Shown in pieces: positions 43,184 through 52,024 of a DNA stretch of 64,000 nt (the first letter of the stretch is position 1; every line of letters begins with the position of its first letter). The DNA comes from Nisaea sp. (GTDB lineage: Bacteria > Pseudomonadota > Alphaproteobacteria > Thalassobaculales > Thalassobaculaceae): NCBI RefSeq assembly GCF_034670185.1, contig NZ_JAXMNY010000002.1, positions 62,001-126,000 of the forward strand, read 5' to 3'. The notes beneath the pieces were generated by a model. That model did not search any database. It was not told the origin of the DNA and saw nothing but the letters and a program-made list of their open reading frames with translations. The position numbers and the translations under genes are program-made.

Positions 43184-44230
43184 GTGGACGACGCGGGAAA
43201 GAACAGCAGGACGGCGTCGCCTTCCTTTATCCAGCCGAGCCGCCGTGCCCTGCTGGCCGGCTGCGGGCTGCTCCTCTCAAGCCTCGCCGCACCGCCCGTC
43301 TTCGCGTCAGAACAGGAACTCCGCTTCAAACATGCGTTCGGCAAAACCGTTCTGCCTAAACCGGCCAAACGGGTGGTCTCACTCGGCTACACGACACACG
43401 ATCCCCTACTCGCGCTCGGCACCGTCCCGGTTGGAATCCGCGAATGGTACGGAAACCTGCCCTATGGCGTCTGGCCCTGGGCAACACCGTTCCTCGGCGA
43501 TGGAAAGCCAACACTGATATCCGGCGAGGTCTCAGTGGAAATCGTCGCCTCGCTCGCACCCGACCTGATCGTCGGCATTGGCTCCGGTATCTCCCGGGCG
43601 GAATACGATCTGCTCTCGCAAATAGCGCCGGTGCTCATGCAACCGGACGGCAATGACGCATACGGCACGCCGTGGGATGTGGTGACGCGCATTCTCGGCC
43701 GGGCCACCGGCAAGGCCGAGCAGGCGGAGCACTTGATCGCCGAGACCAGAGGCGCCTTTGCCGGCGCCCGGCAAGCCCACCCGGAATGGGAAGGAAAGAC
43801 GGCTGTTTGCGCCTATCATTATAGCGGCGAGACCGGCGCGTTCGTCGGTACCGACACGCGGGCGACCTTCCTGAAGGAGCTGGGCTTTACCGCGCCCGAT
43901 GCGATCGCCAGCCTGTCGGCGCCGGACTCGTTCTTTGCCCGGCTCTCGCCGGAAGATCTGTCCCCGCTCGATGCCGATTTGCTGATCTGGATATCCTCTC
44001 AGGAAAAGGCACCGGACATTGTCGCCCTGCCCATGCGCAAGACCCTGAACGCCCATTGGCAGGGACGCGAGGTCTTCGCGGGGCCGCTCATCGCCGGCGC
44101 CCTGTCATTCGGCAGCGTTCTGTCCCTGCCTTTTGCCCTGACGGCGCTTGAAGGCTATATCGCCCTTGCCCTCGACGGCAGCACAGAGACGCCCGTGCCT
44201 TCAAGCGTCAAGGCCGGGCTGACACGGTGA
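43184..44230 (+). CDS. Ferric-siderophore ABC importer periplasmic binding protein
   Basis: 348 residues, class III (FecB/FepB/FhuD-type) binding protein with the long interdomain helix. The N-terminus has a twin-arginine pattern SRRALLAG (Arg20-Arg21) followed by a hydrophobic stretch ending VFA (cleavage near 41). LAGC at 24-27 resembles a lipobox but lies too early in the hydrophobic core to be convincing. RVVSLGYTTHDPLLALG and REWYGNLPYGVWPWA are typical of iron-siderophore binders. GTG start with GGAG upstream. First gene of a four-gene operon joined by 4-base overlaps. Confidence 0.88.
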   Translation: MDDAGKNSRTASPSFIQPSRRALLAGCGLLLSSLAAPPVFASEQELRFKHAFGKTVLPKPAKRVVSLGYTTHDPLLALGTVPVGIREWYGNLPYGVWPWATPFLGDGKPTLISGEVSVEIVASLAPDLIVGIGSGISRAEYDLLSQIAPVLMQPDGNDAYGTPWDVVTRILGRATGKAEQAEHLIAETRGAFAGARQAHPEWEGKTAVCAYHYSGETGAFVGTDTRATFLKELGFTAPDAIASLSAPDSFFARLSPEDLSPLDADLLIWISSQEKAPDIVALPMRKTLNAHWQGREVFAGPLIAGALSFGSVLSLPFALTALEGYIALALDGSTETPVPSSVKAGLTR

Positions 44231-45210
44231 GATTTGCCCTTCCCGTCCTGCTGCTGGTTTGCGCCGTCATCGCGACTCTCGCCGCCGGTGTGCGCTCTGT
44301 TCCCGTGCCGGAGATCTGGCACGCCCTGATCGCGTTCGACCCGATGAACCCTCTGCATATCGTGGTCCGGGATATCCGCCTGCCGCGCCTGATCGCCGGA
44401 CTGGCGGCGGGTGCGAGCCTGGGGGTGGCCGGGTCCGTCATGCAATCGCTCACCCGCAACCCGCTGGCGGACCCCGGCCTGATGGGCGTCAATGCGGGCG
44501 CCGCCTTCACCATCGTTCTGGGCGCTTTCCTGCTTGGCCGGGCGGATGGCGGTTTCATCGCCGCCCTGTCCTTTCCCGGCGCCGCCCTGGCATCGCTCGG
44601 CGTGTTCGCCATCGGCGGGGGCTTGCGCGGCGAGACAGGCCCGGTCCGGTTGACGCTCGCCGGGATCGCCCTCAATGCACTGCTGATGTCGCTGGTCTCC
44701 GCCATCGTGCTGACGCGGACCGAAGCGCTGGAAGTCTTCCGCTTCTGGGCCGCCGGATCGCTCGCCCAGGCCAATGTGCGTCCGCTGCTGGAAATGAGCG
44801 CCATTGCCGCCCTCGGCGCCGGGTTTGCCTTGCTGCTGGCACCGAGGCTGGAAGCCCTCGCCCTCGGCACCGGACTTGCCAAGGGTCTCGGTACAAAGCC
44901 GGGCCGTATTCAGCTCGGCGCGCTGGCTGTCCTGACCCTGCTGACGGGCGCCGCCGTTTCGATCGCCGGTCCGATTGCCTTCCTCGGCCTGATGGTGCCG
45001 CCGCTCGCCCGCCGCATCAGCGGCCACAACCTGCGCATGGAGCTCCTCGTCTCCGCCCTCTTCGGCGCCACCATCCTGCTCTTGGCCGATACCGCCGGGC
45101 GCCTGCTGGTCGCCCCGACTGAAATCCGCGTCGGCATCATGACTGCCCTGATCGGTGCGCCGGTCTTTATCTGGATCGCCCGGCGCCTGCGGCCGGGGGC
45201 GCTGACATGA
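44227..45210 (+). CDS. FecCD-family ferric-siderophore permease 1
   Basis: 327 residues, highly hydrophobic with about ten helices. Family signatures: RLPRLIAGLAAGASLGVAGSVMQSLTRNPLADPGLMGVNAGAAF and GPIAFLGLMVPPLARRISGHNLRMELLVSALFGATILLLADT. It starts with GTG in a GTGA overlap with the binding-protein gene and ends in an ATGA overlap with the second permease gene. It forms a heterodimer with the next gene product in the inner membrane. Confidence 0.93.
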   Translation: MRFALPVLLLVCAVIATLAAGVRSVPVPEIWHALIAFDPMNPLHIVVRDIRLPRLIAGLAAGASLGVAGSVMQSLTRNPLADPGLMGVNAGAAFTIVLGAFLLGRADGGFIAALSFPGAALASLGVFAIGGGLRGETGPVRLTLAGIALNALLMSLVSAIVLTRTEALEVFRFWAAGSLAQANVRPLLEMSAIAALGAGFALLLAPRLEALALGTGLAKGLGTKPGRIQLGALAVLTLLTGAAVSIAGPIAFLGLMVPPLARRISGHNLRMELLVSALFGATILLLADTAGRLLVAPTEIRVGIMTALIGAPVFIWIARRLRPGALT

Positions 45211-46184
45211 AGGGCACATTCCTCATCATCGTGCTGCTGCTGCTCGCGGTCCTGCTCGGCCTTTCCATAGGCCAGGTCATGATCGGCCCGGCCGCGCTCT
45301 GGGACGGGCTCTGGCACGGCTCCGGGCCCGGCGCGCTGTTCCTCCGGGTACTGCGCGGCCCCGGCGTCGGAACGGCGCTCGGCGCTGGCGCGGTGCTCGG
45401 CATGTCCGGTGCGATCTTCCAGATTTTGCTGCGCAACCCGCTGGCCTCGCCGGACGTCATGGGTTTCACCTCCGGTGCCGGGCTGGCCGCGATCTGGGGC
45501 GTGTCCGCCGGAATCGCCCTGCCCATCCCGCTGTTCTCCGCCATCGGCGGGCTGGCTGCCGCCGGCGCCGTCATCTTCCTCGCCTCGGGCCGGAGCGGGG
45601 CGCATGCGGCCCTGACGCTGATCCTTGTCGGTCTCGGGGTCGGCTTCTTCGCCGCCGCCGCCAGCAGTTTCATCATGACCCGCCTGCCGCATCATGAAGC
45701 CACCGAGGCGCAGCGCTGGCTGACTGGATCGCTTGCCGCCAGAAACTGGGACCACGTGTGGCAGGTCTTCGGTCTCGGCGCGGCCCTGACCCTTGCCCTC
45801 GCCTTACAGACACGCTCCCTCGCCCTGCTGGAGCTGGGGGACGATCTCGCCGCCGGGCTGGGCATACGGATCTCCCTGTCGCGCGGACTGCTGGCCGTGA
45901 CCGGCGTGTTGCTGGCCGCAACCGGCGTCGCCGTCGCCGGGCCGCTGCCCTTCATCGCCCTGATGGCCGCCCCCCTGGGCGCGAGACTGACCGGCGCACG
46001 GCATCCGGCGGGCAAACTGGCTTCGGCCGCCGTCGCGGGTGCCATCATCACGGTGCTGGCCGATCTGGCCTCAAGGGCAGCCATACCCGGCCTGCAACTG
46101 CCGGTCGGGGTGATGACGGGCATCTTGGGGGCGCCCTATCTGATTTGGCTTCTGCTACGAGAAATGGAGACGGGGGACCTGTGA
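45207..46184 (+). CDS. FecCD-family ferric-siderophore permease 2
   Basis: 325 residues. It begins with a hydrophobic helix (FLIIVLLLLAVLLGLSIGQV). LRGPGVGTALGAGAVLGMSGAIFQILLRNPLASPDVMGFTSGAG corresponds to the family signature with a PDV instead of PGL motif. The C-terminal GPLPFIALMAAPLGARLTGARHPAGKLASAAVAGAIITVLADL is the ATPase coupling region. It overlaps its neighbours by 4 bases on each side. Two distinct permease genes indicate a FecCD/FepDG-like heterodimeric channel. Confidence 0.92.
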   Translation: MKGTFLIIVLLLLAVLLGLSIGQVMIGPAALWDGLWHGSGPGALFLRVLRGPGVGTALGAGAVLGMSGAIFQILLRNPLASPDVMGFTSGAGLAAIWGVSAGIALPIPLFSAIGGLAAAGAVIFLASGRSGAHAALTLILVGLGVGFFAAAASSFIMTRLPHHEATEAQRWLTGSLAARNWDHVWQVFGLGAALTLALALQTRSLALLELGDDLAAGLGIRISLSRGLLAVTGVLLAATGVAVAGPLPFIALMAAPLGARLTGARHPAGKLASAAVAGAIITVLADLASRAAIPGLQLPVGVMTGILGAPYLIWLLLREMETGDL

Positions 46185-46960
46185 CGCACACCGTTCTGAA
46201 AACCGAAGACCTGACCCTCGGCTATGGCGACAAAGCCGTGATCGCGGATCTGTCTCTTGCCTTCCCGGACAGGCAGGCAACCTCCATTCTGGGCCCGAAC
46301 GGCTGCGGAAAATCCACCCTGCTCCGCGCCCTTGCCAGATTGCTCCGCCCATCCCGAGGGACCGTCACCCTGGATGGAGAGGATGTGTTCTCGCTCGACA
46401 CACGGGCGCTGGCCCGGCGATTGGCGATCCTGCCGCAAGCGCCAAACGCACCGGACGGCATCACCGTCATGGAGCTGATCAAGCGCGGCCGGACGCCGTG
46501 GCGCGGGTTGCTTGCGGCCTGGAGCGCGCAGGATCTGGAAAAATGCACCGCCGCCCTGCGTCATGTCGGTCTGGAAGACCAGATAGACCGTCCGCTGAAC
46601 ACGCTGTCCGGCGGGCAGCGACAGCGGGCCTGGATCGCGCTGGTGCTGGCACAGGACACGCCCTACCTGCTGCTGGACGAGCCGACAACATGGCTCGATC
46701 TGCGCCACCAGCTTGAAGTCCTTAAGCTATTGCAGGAGCGTAACCGACACCACAGCACCACGGTCATCACTGTGCTGCATGACCTCAATCTCGCGGCCCG
46801 CTATTCGGATCATCTGGTCCTGCTCGGCCCCGACGGGCTGGTTGCCACCGGCACGCCGGATGCTGTTCTGAGCGAAGAGAACCTGCACCGGGCCTTCGGG
46901 CTCGACGCATTGGTCACACCCGATCCCGTCACCGGCACACCAATTGTGGTCCCGCGTTGA
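46181..46960 (+). CDS. Ferric-siderophore ABC importer ATPase (FepC/FecE type)
   Basis: 259 residues. Walker A GPNGCGKS (about 38-45), Q-loop LPQAPNAPDG, signature LSGGQRQRAW, Walker B LLLDEPTTWLD (the DEPTTWLD variant is typical of iron importers) and the His loop in VLHDLNLAARYSDH. The GTG start at 46181 overlaps the permease stop (GTGA); the same frame is open upstream only as an out-of-phase reading of the permease gene. Last gene of the operon. Confidence 0.93.
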   Translation: MTHTVLKTEDLTLGYGDKAVIADLSLAFPDRQATSILGPNGCGKSTLLRALARLLRPSRGTVTLDGEDVFSLDTRALARRLAILPQAPNAPDGITVMELIKRGRTPWRGLLAAWSAQDLEKCTAALRHVGLEDQIDRPLNTLSGGQRQRAWIALVLAQDTPYLLLDEPTTWLDLRHQLEVLKLLQERNRHHSTTVITVLHDLNLAARYSDHLVLLGPDGLVATGTPDAVLSEENLHRAFGLDALVTPDPVTGTPIVVPR

Positions 46961-47042
46961 TGAGCCCCGATTGATATCTGGGACTTTGCCTTATCTTCTT
47001 CAGGGTTTACCCTGCCATATCTTGAGTCGAGGGAGGACGATG

Positions 47043-47459
47043 ATGGCGACTGTGGACATGAGCGTGAAGCTGGCGGCATCGGCCGCCGAAGTCTGGGAAG
47101 TCATCGGCGACTTCCTTAACCTCGACAAATGGCACCCGGCCGTCGAAAAAAGCGAGACTATCGGCGAGGGCGGCATCCGGCGCCTGACCTCCGGCGGTGG
47201 CGGGCCAACCTTTGACGAAGTACAGCTTGAGCGCGACGAGGACGGCCGCAGGATGCGCTATGCCATCCTCGGCAAGCCGTTTCCGCTGGAAAATTACTCC
47301 TCCTGGATGTCGGTCGAAGATACCGACGGCGGCTGCGTAGTGCGCTGGCGCTCGGCTTTCGCCCCGGACGAAGGCAGCGAGACCAAAGCGAACGGCATCG
47401 TCTCGTTCATCTACAAGAGCGGTTTCGACGCACTGGTGGCGCGGTTCGGCGCCGGCTAG
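47043..47459 (+). CDS. SRPBCC (START/polyketide-cyclase-like) protein
   Basis: 138 residues. The fold signature is visible: MSVKLAASAAEVWEVIGDFLNLDKWHPAVEKSE at the start, a middle beta-sheet (RRMRYAILGKPFPLENYSSWMSVEDTDGG) and a long C-terminal helix (GIVSFIYKSGFDALVARFG). Such proteins bind small hydrophobic ligands; no catalytic residues are obvious. GGAGG (47032-47036) favours the ATG at 47043 over the one at 47040. Its TAG overlaps the convergent MFS stop in the tetranucleotide CTAG. The biological role is unknown. Confidence 0.8.
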   Translation: MATVDMSVKLAASAAEVWEVIGDFLNLDKWHPAVEKSETIGEGGIRRLTSGGGGPTFDEVQLERDEDGRRMRYAILGKPFPLENYSSWMSVEDTDGGCVVRWRSAFAPDEGSETKANGIVSFIYKSGFDALVARFGAG

Positions 47460-48676
47460 CCGGCCTTGTCCACCAGCTTGATCCAGAACACCAGCGCGAG
47501 GCCCGCCAAACCAAGCCCGATCATCGGCAAATGCCCGTTCGACCAGCCGCCGAAATAGGTCACCACCGTGGCAAAGATCGGCGCCGCCAGCAGGTTGCCG
47601 AGGTTGGAGCCATGCACGACCACGCTGCTGCAGGTCGCGACCTCTGAGGCAGTCCGGGCATGTGAAGGCGCACCCGCGAGACAGGCTGCCGGCAACACCC
47701 CGCTGATGCACGACATGGCGATCGCGGCGGGCACCCGAAGACCGTCCGGTGCCCCGCCTGCAAAGACGAACCAGGCTGTCCCCATGATACCGATGAAGCT
47801 GATGGCGATGATGAGCCAGCGCGGCATCTGGCGGTGCATCAGCCAGGCCGCGCCAAGGTTTCCAACAATGTTGACCAGCACCACCGCCGCGCCGATCAGG
47901 GCCGCCCCTTCGAGAGAATATCCCAACCGCTCGATTAGGAAGGTCGGCATCCAGGTCATCAACGCAAAGATCGCGCAGGCATAGAGAAAGAACGCCGTCG
48001 AGAAAAGATAGGGGGCCGGCAGGCGCAATGTCCCGAGCACCTGTTTGAAACCGCGCTCCCGGCTGGGACGCGGCACACCAGGCCAGCGTGACGGTGTCGT
48101 CAGAAAAACAAGAACACCGGCGAAGAGAACACAGATAACCGCATCCGCAAGCCAGAGCCCGCGCCATCCGGCGGCGGCCATCAGCATCGGCGCGGCAACC
48201 ATCGCAATCGCGGCGCCAATGGGGAAATAGGCGGACCAGAACCCAAGCGCCAGAGAGCGATGCATGGGTCTGGCGGCGGCAACGATCAGGGTCGGCGCGG
48301 CGATCGAGGTGGCAACAAAGCCGAGACTTTCGAGCGCCCGCCCGGCGAACAAGGCGAACATGGAGCTGGATGTTGCCCCAAGCGCGGAGCCAACCGCGAT
48401 GACAAGCATCGCCGCAACCAACAGGCGGGCGGGTCCGATCCGGTCCGTGGCCATGCTGATGAGAATGGCGAACAGGGCCGCGAAAAGATGCAGCAGCGAG
48501 GCGAGCCAGCCACCGCCGACCAAGGAAAGGTCCAGATCTGCCCGCAGGGCCGGAAGGGCCGGCGGGACTTTACCGACCTGAAGGGCTGCGACCACGCCCG
48601 CGCCGACGGCGAGCGCGACAATGTCCCAGCGGGTTCGCTCCGTCCCCCATACCGGCGCCTCGGCGCCGACACTCAC
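47456..48676 (-). CDS. MFS transporter (NarK/CynX-like)
   Basis: About 406 residues with twelve predicted hydrophobic segments. The A-like motif between TM2 and TM3 reads SMATDRIGPARLL; WMPTFLIERLGYSLEGAALIG in the second half resembles cyanate/nitrate or sugar-acid MFS exporters. The start is uncertain: GTG at 48676, 10 bases after the rnhA stop, is used, because earlier in-frame starts lie deep inside rnhA. It is the distal gene of the ispH-thrB-rnhA cluster. The substrate cannot be read from sequence. Confidence 0.82.
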   Translation of the reverse strand: MSVGAEAPVWGTERTRWDIVALAVGAGVVAALQVGKVPPALPALRADLDLSLVGGGWLASLLHLFAALFAILISMATDRIGPARLLVAAMLVIAVGSALGATSSSMFALFAGRALESLGFVATSIAAPTLIVAAARPMHRSLALGFWSAYFPIGAAIAMVAAPMLMAAAGWRGLWLADAVICVLFAGVLVFLTTPSRWPGVPRPSRERGFKQVLGTLRLPAPYLFSTAFFLYACAIFALMTWMPTFLIERLGYSLEGAALIGAAVVLVNIVGNLGAAWLMHRQMPRWLIIAISFIGIMGTAWFVFAGGAPDGLRVPAAIAMSCISGVLPAACLAGAPSHARTASEVATCSSVVVHGSNLGNLLAAPIFATVVTYFGGWSNGHLPMIGLGLAGLALVFWIKLVDKAG

Positions 48677-48686
48677 GGGCGGGCAC

Positions 48687-49118
48687 TCACGGAATTGCCA
48701 GCCGCGCCAGCTCGTCCGCTCGCTCGTTCTCCGGATGGCCGGCATGGCCCTTGACCCAGTGCCATTCGATCTCGTGCCGCTCGACGGCGGCCTCAAGGCG
48801 CTGCCACAGCTCCATGTTCTTCACCGGCTTCTTGTCGGCGGTGCGCCAGCCACGCTTCTTCCAGCCATGAATCCACTTTGTGATGCCGTCACGGACGTAG
48901 GTGCTGTCCGTATAAAGATCCACATGCATTGGCCGGGTCAGGGTTTCCAGAGACGTGATCGCCGCCATCATTTCCATGCGGTTATTGGTGGTCTCTTTAT
49001 CGCCGCCGGAGAGTTCTTTCTCGGTATCGCCATAGCGCAGGATCGCCCCCCAGCCGCCAGGGCCGGGATTGCCGCTGCAGGCACCGTCTGTATAAATCTC
49101 GACCCGTTTCTTCATCAT
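48687..49118 (-). CDS. rnhA: Ribonuclease HI
   Basis: 143 residues, the standard size. It degrades the RNA strand of RNA-DNA hybrids in the cytoplasm. The catalytic carboxylates are visible: D11 in YTDGACSGNPGPGG, E49 in NNRMEMMAA, D71 in YTDSTYV and D135 in NERADELA; H125 lies in WVKGHAGHPEN. The basic protrusion (WKKRGWRTADKKPVKN) is present. It overlaps thrB by one base and sits in the ispH-thrB-rnhA order common in alphaproteobacteria. Two adjacent ATG codons make the first Met uncertain by one residue. Confidence 0.97.
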   Translation of the reverse strand: MMKKRVEIYTDGACSGNPGPGGWGAILRYGDTEKELSGGDKETTNNRMEMMAAITSLETLTRPMHVDLYTDSTYVRDGITKWIHGWKKRGWRTADKKPVKNMELWQRLEAAVERHEIEWHWVKGHAGHPENERADELARLAIP

Positions 49119-50077
49119 CAGATGCCGTAACCCGCACTGGAGGTGACGCTCTGGTGGAAGCTGAGCTTGCGGTGATACTCCATCGGATCCTTCGGCTTCA
49201 CAAACGCGCCTTCCGGGTGGTTTAGCCAGTCGTAGAGGCGGGTAAGCAGAAAGCGCGTGGCGGAACCCCGGGCGAGCACCGGCAAGGCGGCAAGCTCGGC
49301 GTCGGAGAGTTTGCGAACACTCTCATAGGCCGTGATCATCAGCCGCGCCTTGGTGATGTTGAAACTGCCGTCACTCTCGAAACACCAGGCGTTCAGACAG
49401 ATGGCGAGGTCATAGACCAGCATGTCGGTGCAGGCGAAATAGAAATCGATGAAGCCGGACAGCTCGTCTCCGAGAAAGAAGACGTTGTCCTGGAACAGAT
49501 CCGCATGGACAACACCGCGCGGCAGGTCCGCCGGCCAGTTCTTTTCCAGGAAATCGATTTCGGCTTCGAGGAAGGCATAGAGACCGGGTTTCACGCTGTC
49601 CGCCTGCGGCCCGCAGGATTCCAGCAATGGCCGCCAGGACTGCACGGAGAGGCTGTTCTCCCGGACCATCGGGAAATCCGCCCCCATCGCGTGCATTCTC
49701 GCCAGCTCCGTGCCGAGCGCCCGGCAATGCACCGGCATGACCTTGCGATGCCAGACCCCGTCGAGGAAGGTCACGATCGCCGCCGGTCGGCCGTTCAGTG
49801 TGCCGAGCGCCTCACCCGACTTCGCCAGAACCGGTCGCGGGCAGGACAATCCCTTGTCAGCCAAATGGCTCATCAGGTTCAGGAAAAACGGCAGATCGTC
49901 CGGGTTCACCCGTTTTTCATAGAGCGTCAGAATGTAGGTGCCGGTCGTGGTCCGGACCATGAAATTCGTATTCTCGACCCCTTCGGCGATGCCGGAGAAG
50001 GACAGCGGATCGCCGATGTCATAGTCAGCGAGAAAAGACGCAAGGTCCTCATCGGAAATAGCAGTGTAAACGGCCAC
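49118..50077 (-). CDS. thrB: Homoserine kinase (APH-fold type)
   Basis: 319 residues, phosphorylates homoserine in threonine synthesis. This is the proteobacterial form with an aminoglycoside-phosphotransferase-like fold, not the GHMP form. Motifs: GIAEGVENTNFMVRTTTGTYILTLYEKR in the N-lobe, the catalytic loop VVHADLFQDNVFF (HxDxxxxN) and GFIDFYFAC with the metal-binding Asp. It lies four bases after ispH and overlaps rnhA by one base. Confidence 0.95.
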   Translation of the reverse strand: MAVYTAISDEDLASFLADYDIGDPLSFSGIAEGVENTNFMVRTTTGTYILTLYEKRVNPDDLPFFLNLMSHLADKGLSCPRPVLAKSGEALGTLNGRPAAIVTFLDGVWHRKVMPVHCRALGTELARMHAMGADFPMVRENSLSVQSWRPLLESCGPQADSVKPGLYAFLEAEIDFLEKNWPADLPRGVVHADLFQDNVFFLGDELSGFIDFYFACTDMLVYDLAICLNAWCFESDGSFNITKARLMITAYESVRKLSDAELAALPVLARGSATRFLLTRLYDWLNHPEGAFVKPKDPMEYHRKLSFHQSVTSSAGYGI

Positions 50078-50081
50078 GGAT

Positions 50082-51026
50082 TCAGCTCGCCAGTTCGCGG
50101 GGCAACTTGAAATGAACGTCCTCGCGAGCGACCGTCACCTCTTCGATGGTGACGGTGCGATGGGCCCGGCAGGCCTCGATCACCTCGTCGACAAGGATTT
50201 CAGGCGCGGAGGCCCCGGCGGTAATGCCGAGAACCGTCACGTCGGCCATCCAGTCCCAGTCGATATCGACAGCACGCTGGATCAGCAACGCCTTGTCGCA
50301 GCCGCGCCCCCTGGCGACCTCCACCAGACGCTTGGAGTTCGAGGAGTTCGGCGCACCGATGACGACCATGCCGTCGCAGCGCTCCGAAATGGCTTTCACC
50401 GCTTCCTGACGATTGGTCGTGGCGTAGCAGATATCTTCCTTGGCCGGCCCGACCATCTCCGGGAACCGGCTCTGCAGGACCGAGACGATCTCCGCCGTAT
50501 CGTCCACCGAAAGCGTGGTCTGGGTGATGAAGGCAAGATCCGGATCGCCGTCGAAACTGACCGTCTCGGCATCCGCCCGGGTTTCCACCAGGGTGATGGC
50601 ACCGTCCGGGACCTGCCCCATGGTACCGATCACTTCGGGATGGCCCTCATGCCCGATCAGGACGATGTGCCGGCCTTGCTTCAAATGCCGTTCGGCTTCG
50701 AGATGCACCTTGCTGACCAGCGGGCAGGTGGCGTCGAGATAGACCATGTTGCGCCGCGCGGCCTCGGCCGGAACCGATTTCGGCACGCCATGGGCGCTGA
50801 ATACGACGGGCGCGTCGAGCGGCACCTGGTCCAGTTCCTCGACAAAGATCGCCCCCTTGCGTTCCAGCCCCTCGACCACATAGCGGTTATGCACGATCTC
50901 GTGCCGGACATAGACCGGCGCGCCGTACTTCTCGAGACTGCGCTCGACGATCTGGATGGCACGGTCCACCCCGGCGCAAAACCCGCGCGGTGTGGCCAGC
51001 AGAATTGTGAGATCGGCTTTATTCAT
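50082..51026 (-). CDS. ispH: 4-hydroxy-3-methylbut-2-enyl diphosphate reductase
   Basis: 314 residues, last enzyme of the MEP isoprenoid pathway, making IPP and DMAPP with a [4Fe-4S] cluster. Cluster Cys residues: C17 in TPRGFCAGVDRA, one in YLDATCPLVSKVH and one in the C-terminal half. His residues in VRHEIVHNRYVV, IGHEGHPE and Glu/Thr in the SN-x-N region (GAPNSSNSKRL) bind the diphosphate. The start is the ATG at 51026; an alternative at 51062 would add 12 residues, and further extension overlaps an oppositely oriented gene. Heads ispH-thrB-rnhA-MFS. Confidence 0.96.
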   Translation of the reverse strand: MNKADLTILLATPRGFCAGVDRAIQIVERSLEKYGAPVYVRHEIVHNRYVVEGLERKGAIFVEELDQVPLDAPVVFSAHGVPKSVPAEAARRNMVYLDATCPLVSKVHLEAERHLKQGRHIVLIGHEGHPEVIGTMGQVPDGAITLVETRADAETVSFDGDPDLAFITQTTLSVDDTAEIVSVLQSRFPEMVGPAKEDICYATTNRQEAVKAISERCDGMVVIGAPNSSNSKRLVEVARGRGCDKALLIQRAVDIDWDWMADVTVLGITAGASAPEILVDEVIEACRAHRTVTIEEVTVAREDVHFKLPRELAS

Positions 51027-51191
51027 GCCCGCGATGTAGTCCCTCGGTAAAAACTTGTCCATAGAAGACGGCAGCAGGCCATGCCCATTTGCGGGTCTGC
51101 TGCACCATTCAACACGGGCCCCCTCGCCAATTGCGGGGGCGCCTGTGAGCGAGTAGTGTGGGCGCCGACCGAACCCTAGCAGAGCTGAGCC

Positions 51192-51734
51192 ATGTTTTCT
51201 CAATCGCGATTCCGCTTTCCAACCCGCGCCCTGCTGCCGCTCGTGCTGCTGGCGTTCGTGGCCGCCTGCGCCGGTGACGAGGCCCCGCCCCCGGGATGCC
51301 CGGTGACGAATTTCGTCAACGATCTGGACCATGTGACGGTCTTTGTAGACGGCGCCGTCGGCGATCTCACCGATGTCCGATTCGACGCCCAATTGAGCAG
51401 CCTCAGCGCGATCTGCAATTTCGAGAGCGACGAGCTGGTCATGGATATCGCGTTCCAGGTCATTGCCACCCGCGGCCCGGCCAACAAGGACAATCAGGCG
51501 GCGGTGACCTACTTCCTTGCCATCGCAGACGAGACCGGTGTCGTCATCGCCAAACAGACCTTCGACAACACTCTGCCGTTCAAGGGCAACCTGCGCCGCG
51601 TCGCCATCAAGGACGAGTTCGAGCCGACCATCCCCTATCCGGCGGACCAAAAAACCCTGAACAGATATCGGGTGCTGATCGGCTTCCAGCTCACCCCGGA
51701 ACAGCTCGCCTATAACCGGGCACGGCGGCGTTAG
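51192..51734 (+). CDS. Probable lipoprotein of unknown function
   Basis: 180 residues. The signal sequence (RFPTRALLPLVLLAFVAACAGD) ends in a plausible lipobox VAAC with Cys at about 26, so it is probably lipid-anchored. The mature part has two further Cys (GCPVTNF and ICNFES) and a beta-rich domain; the C-terminus is Arg-rich. No family recognised. It is divergent from ispH and lies just upstream of the glycine riboswitch without sharing its control. Confidence 0.72.
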   Translation: MFSQSRFRFPTRALLPLVLLAFVAACAGDEAPPPGCPVTNFVNDLDHVTVFVDGAVGDLTDVRFDAQLSSLSAICNFESDELVMDIAFQVIATRGPANKDNQAAVTYFLAIADETGVVIAKQTFDNTLPFKGNLRRVAIKDEFEPTIPYPADQKTLNRYRVLIGFQLTPEQLAYNRARRR

Positions 51735-51791
51735 TCGCCAACGCCCCTTTTCTTTTTATCGGGCGAGGACTATTGTTTCGCCACTACCGAC

Positions 51792-51980
51792 GACCCTCAA
51801 GGGAGAGACCGGCCACATGGTCGGCGCCGAAGGAGCAACCGCCCCCGGAAACTCTCAGGCAAAAGGACCTTGAGGCGAGGAACTTCTGGAAAGTAGACGG
51901 GAAACCGTCTCACCCACGGTGAAAGCCCGGCACAGAGTTCGCCGGGTGAATCTCTCAGGTTAGCGACAGAGGGGGCAGGT
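51792..51980 (+). promoter_or_regulatory. Tandem glycine riboswitch
   Basis: Two aptamers in series upstream of gcvT. Aptamer 1: P1 stem CTCAAG (51796-51801) / CTTGAG (51869-51874), with core GCCGAAGGAGCAA and GGAAACTCTCAGGCAAAAGGAC. Aptamer 2: from about 51880, with core GTGAATCTCTCAGGTTAGCGACAGAGGGGG ending near 51976. A small hairpin, CCGGC-GTTTT-GCCGG, follows at about 51982-51996, before the gcvT ribosome site GGAGAG. Glycine binding is expected to turn on gcvTHP. Confidence 0.93.
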
Positions 51981-52024
51981 TCCGGCGTTTTGCCGGGGTG
52001 CCTTTACGCTGACCGGAGAGTGCC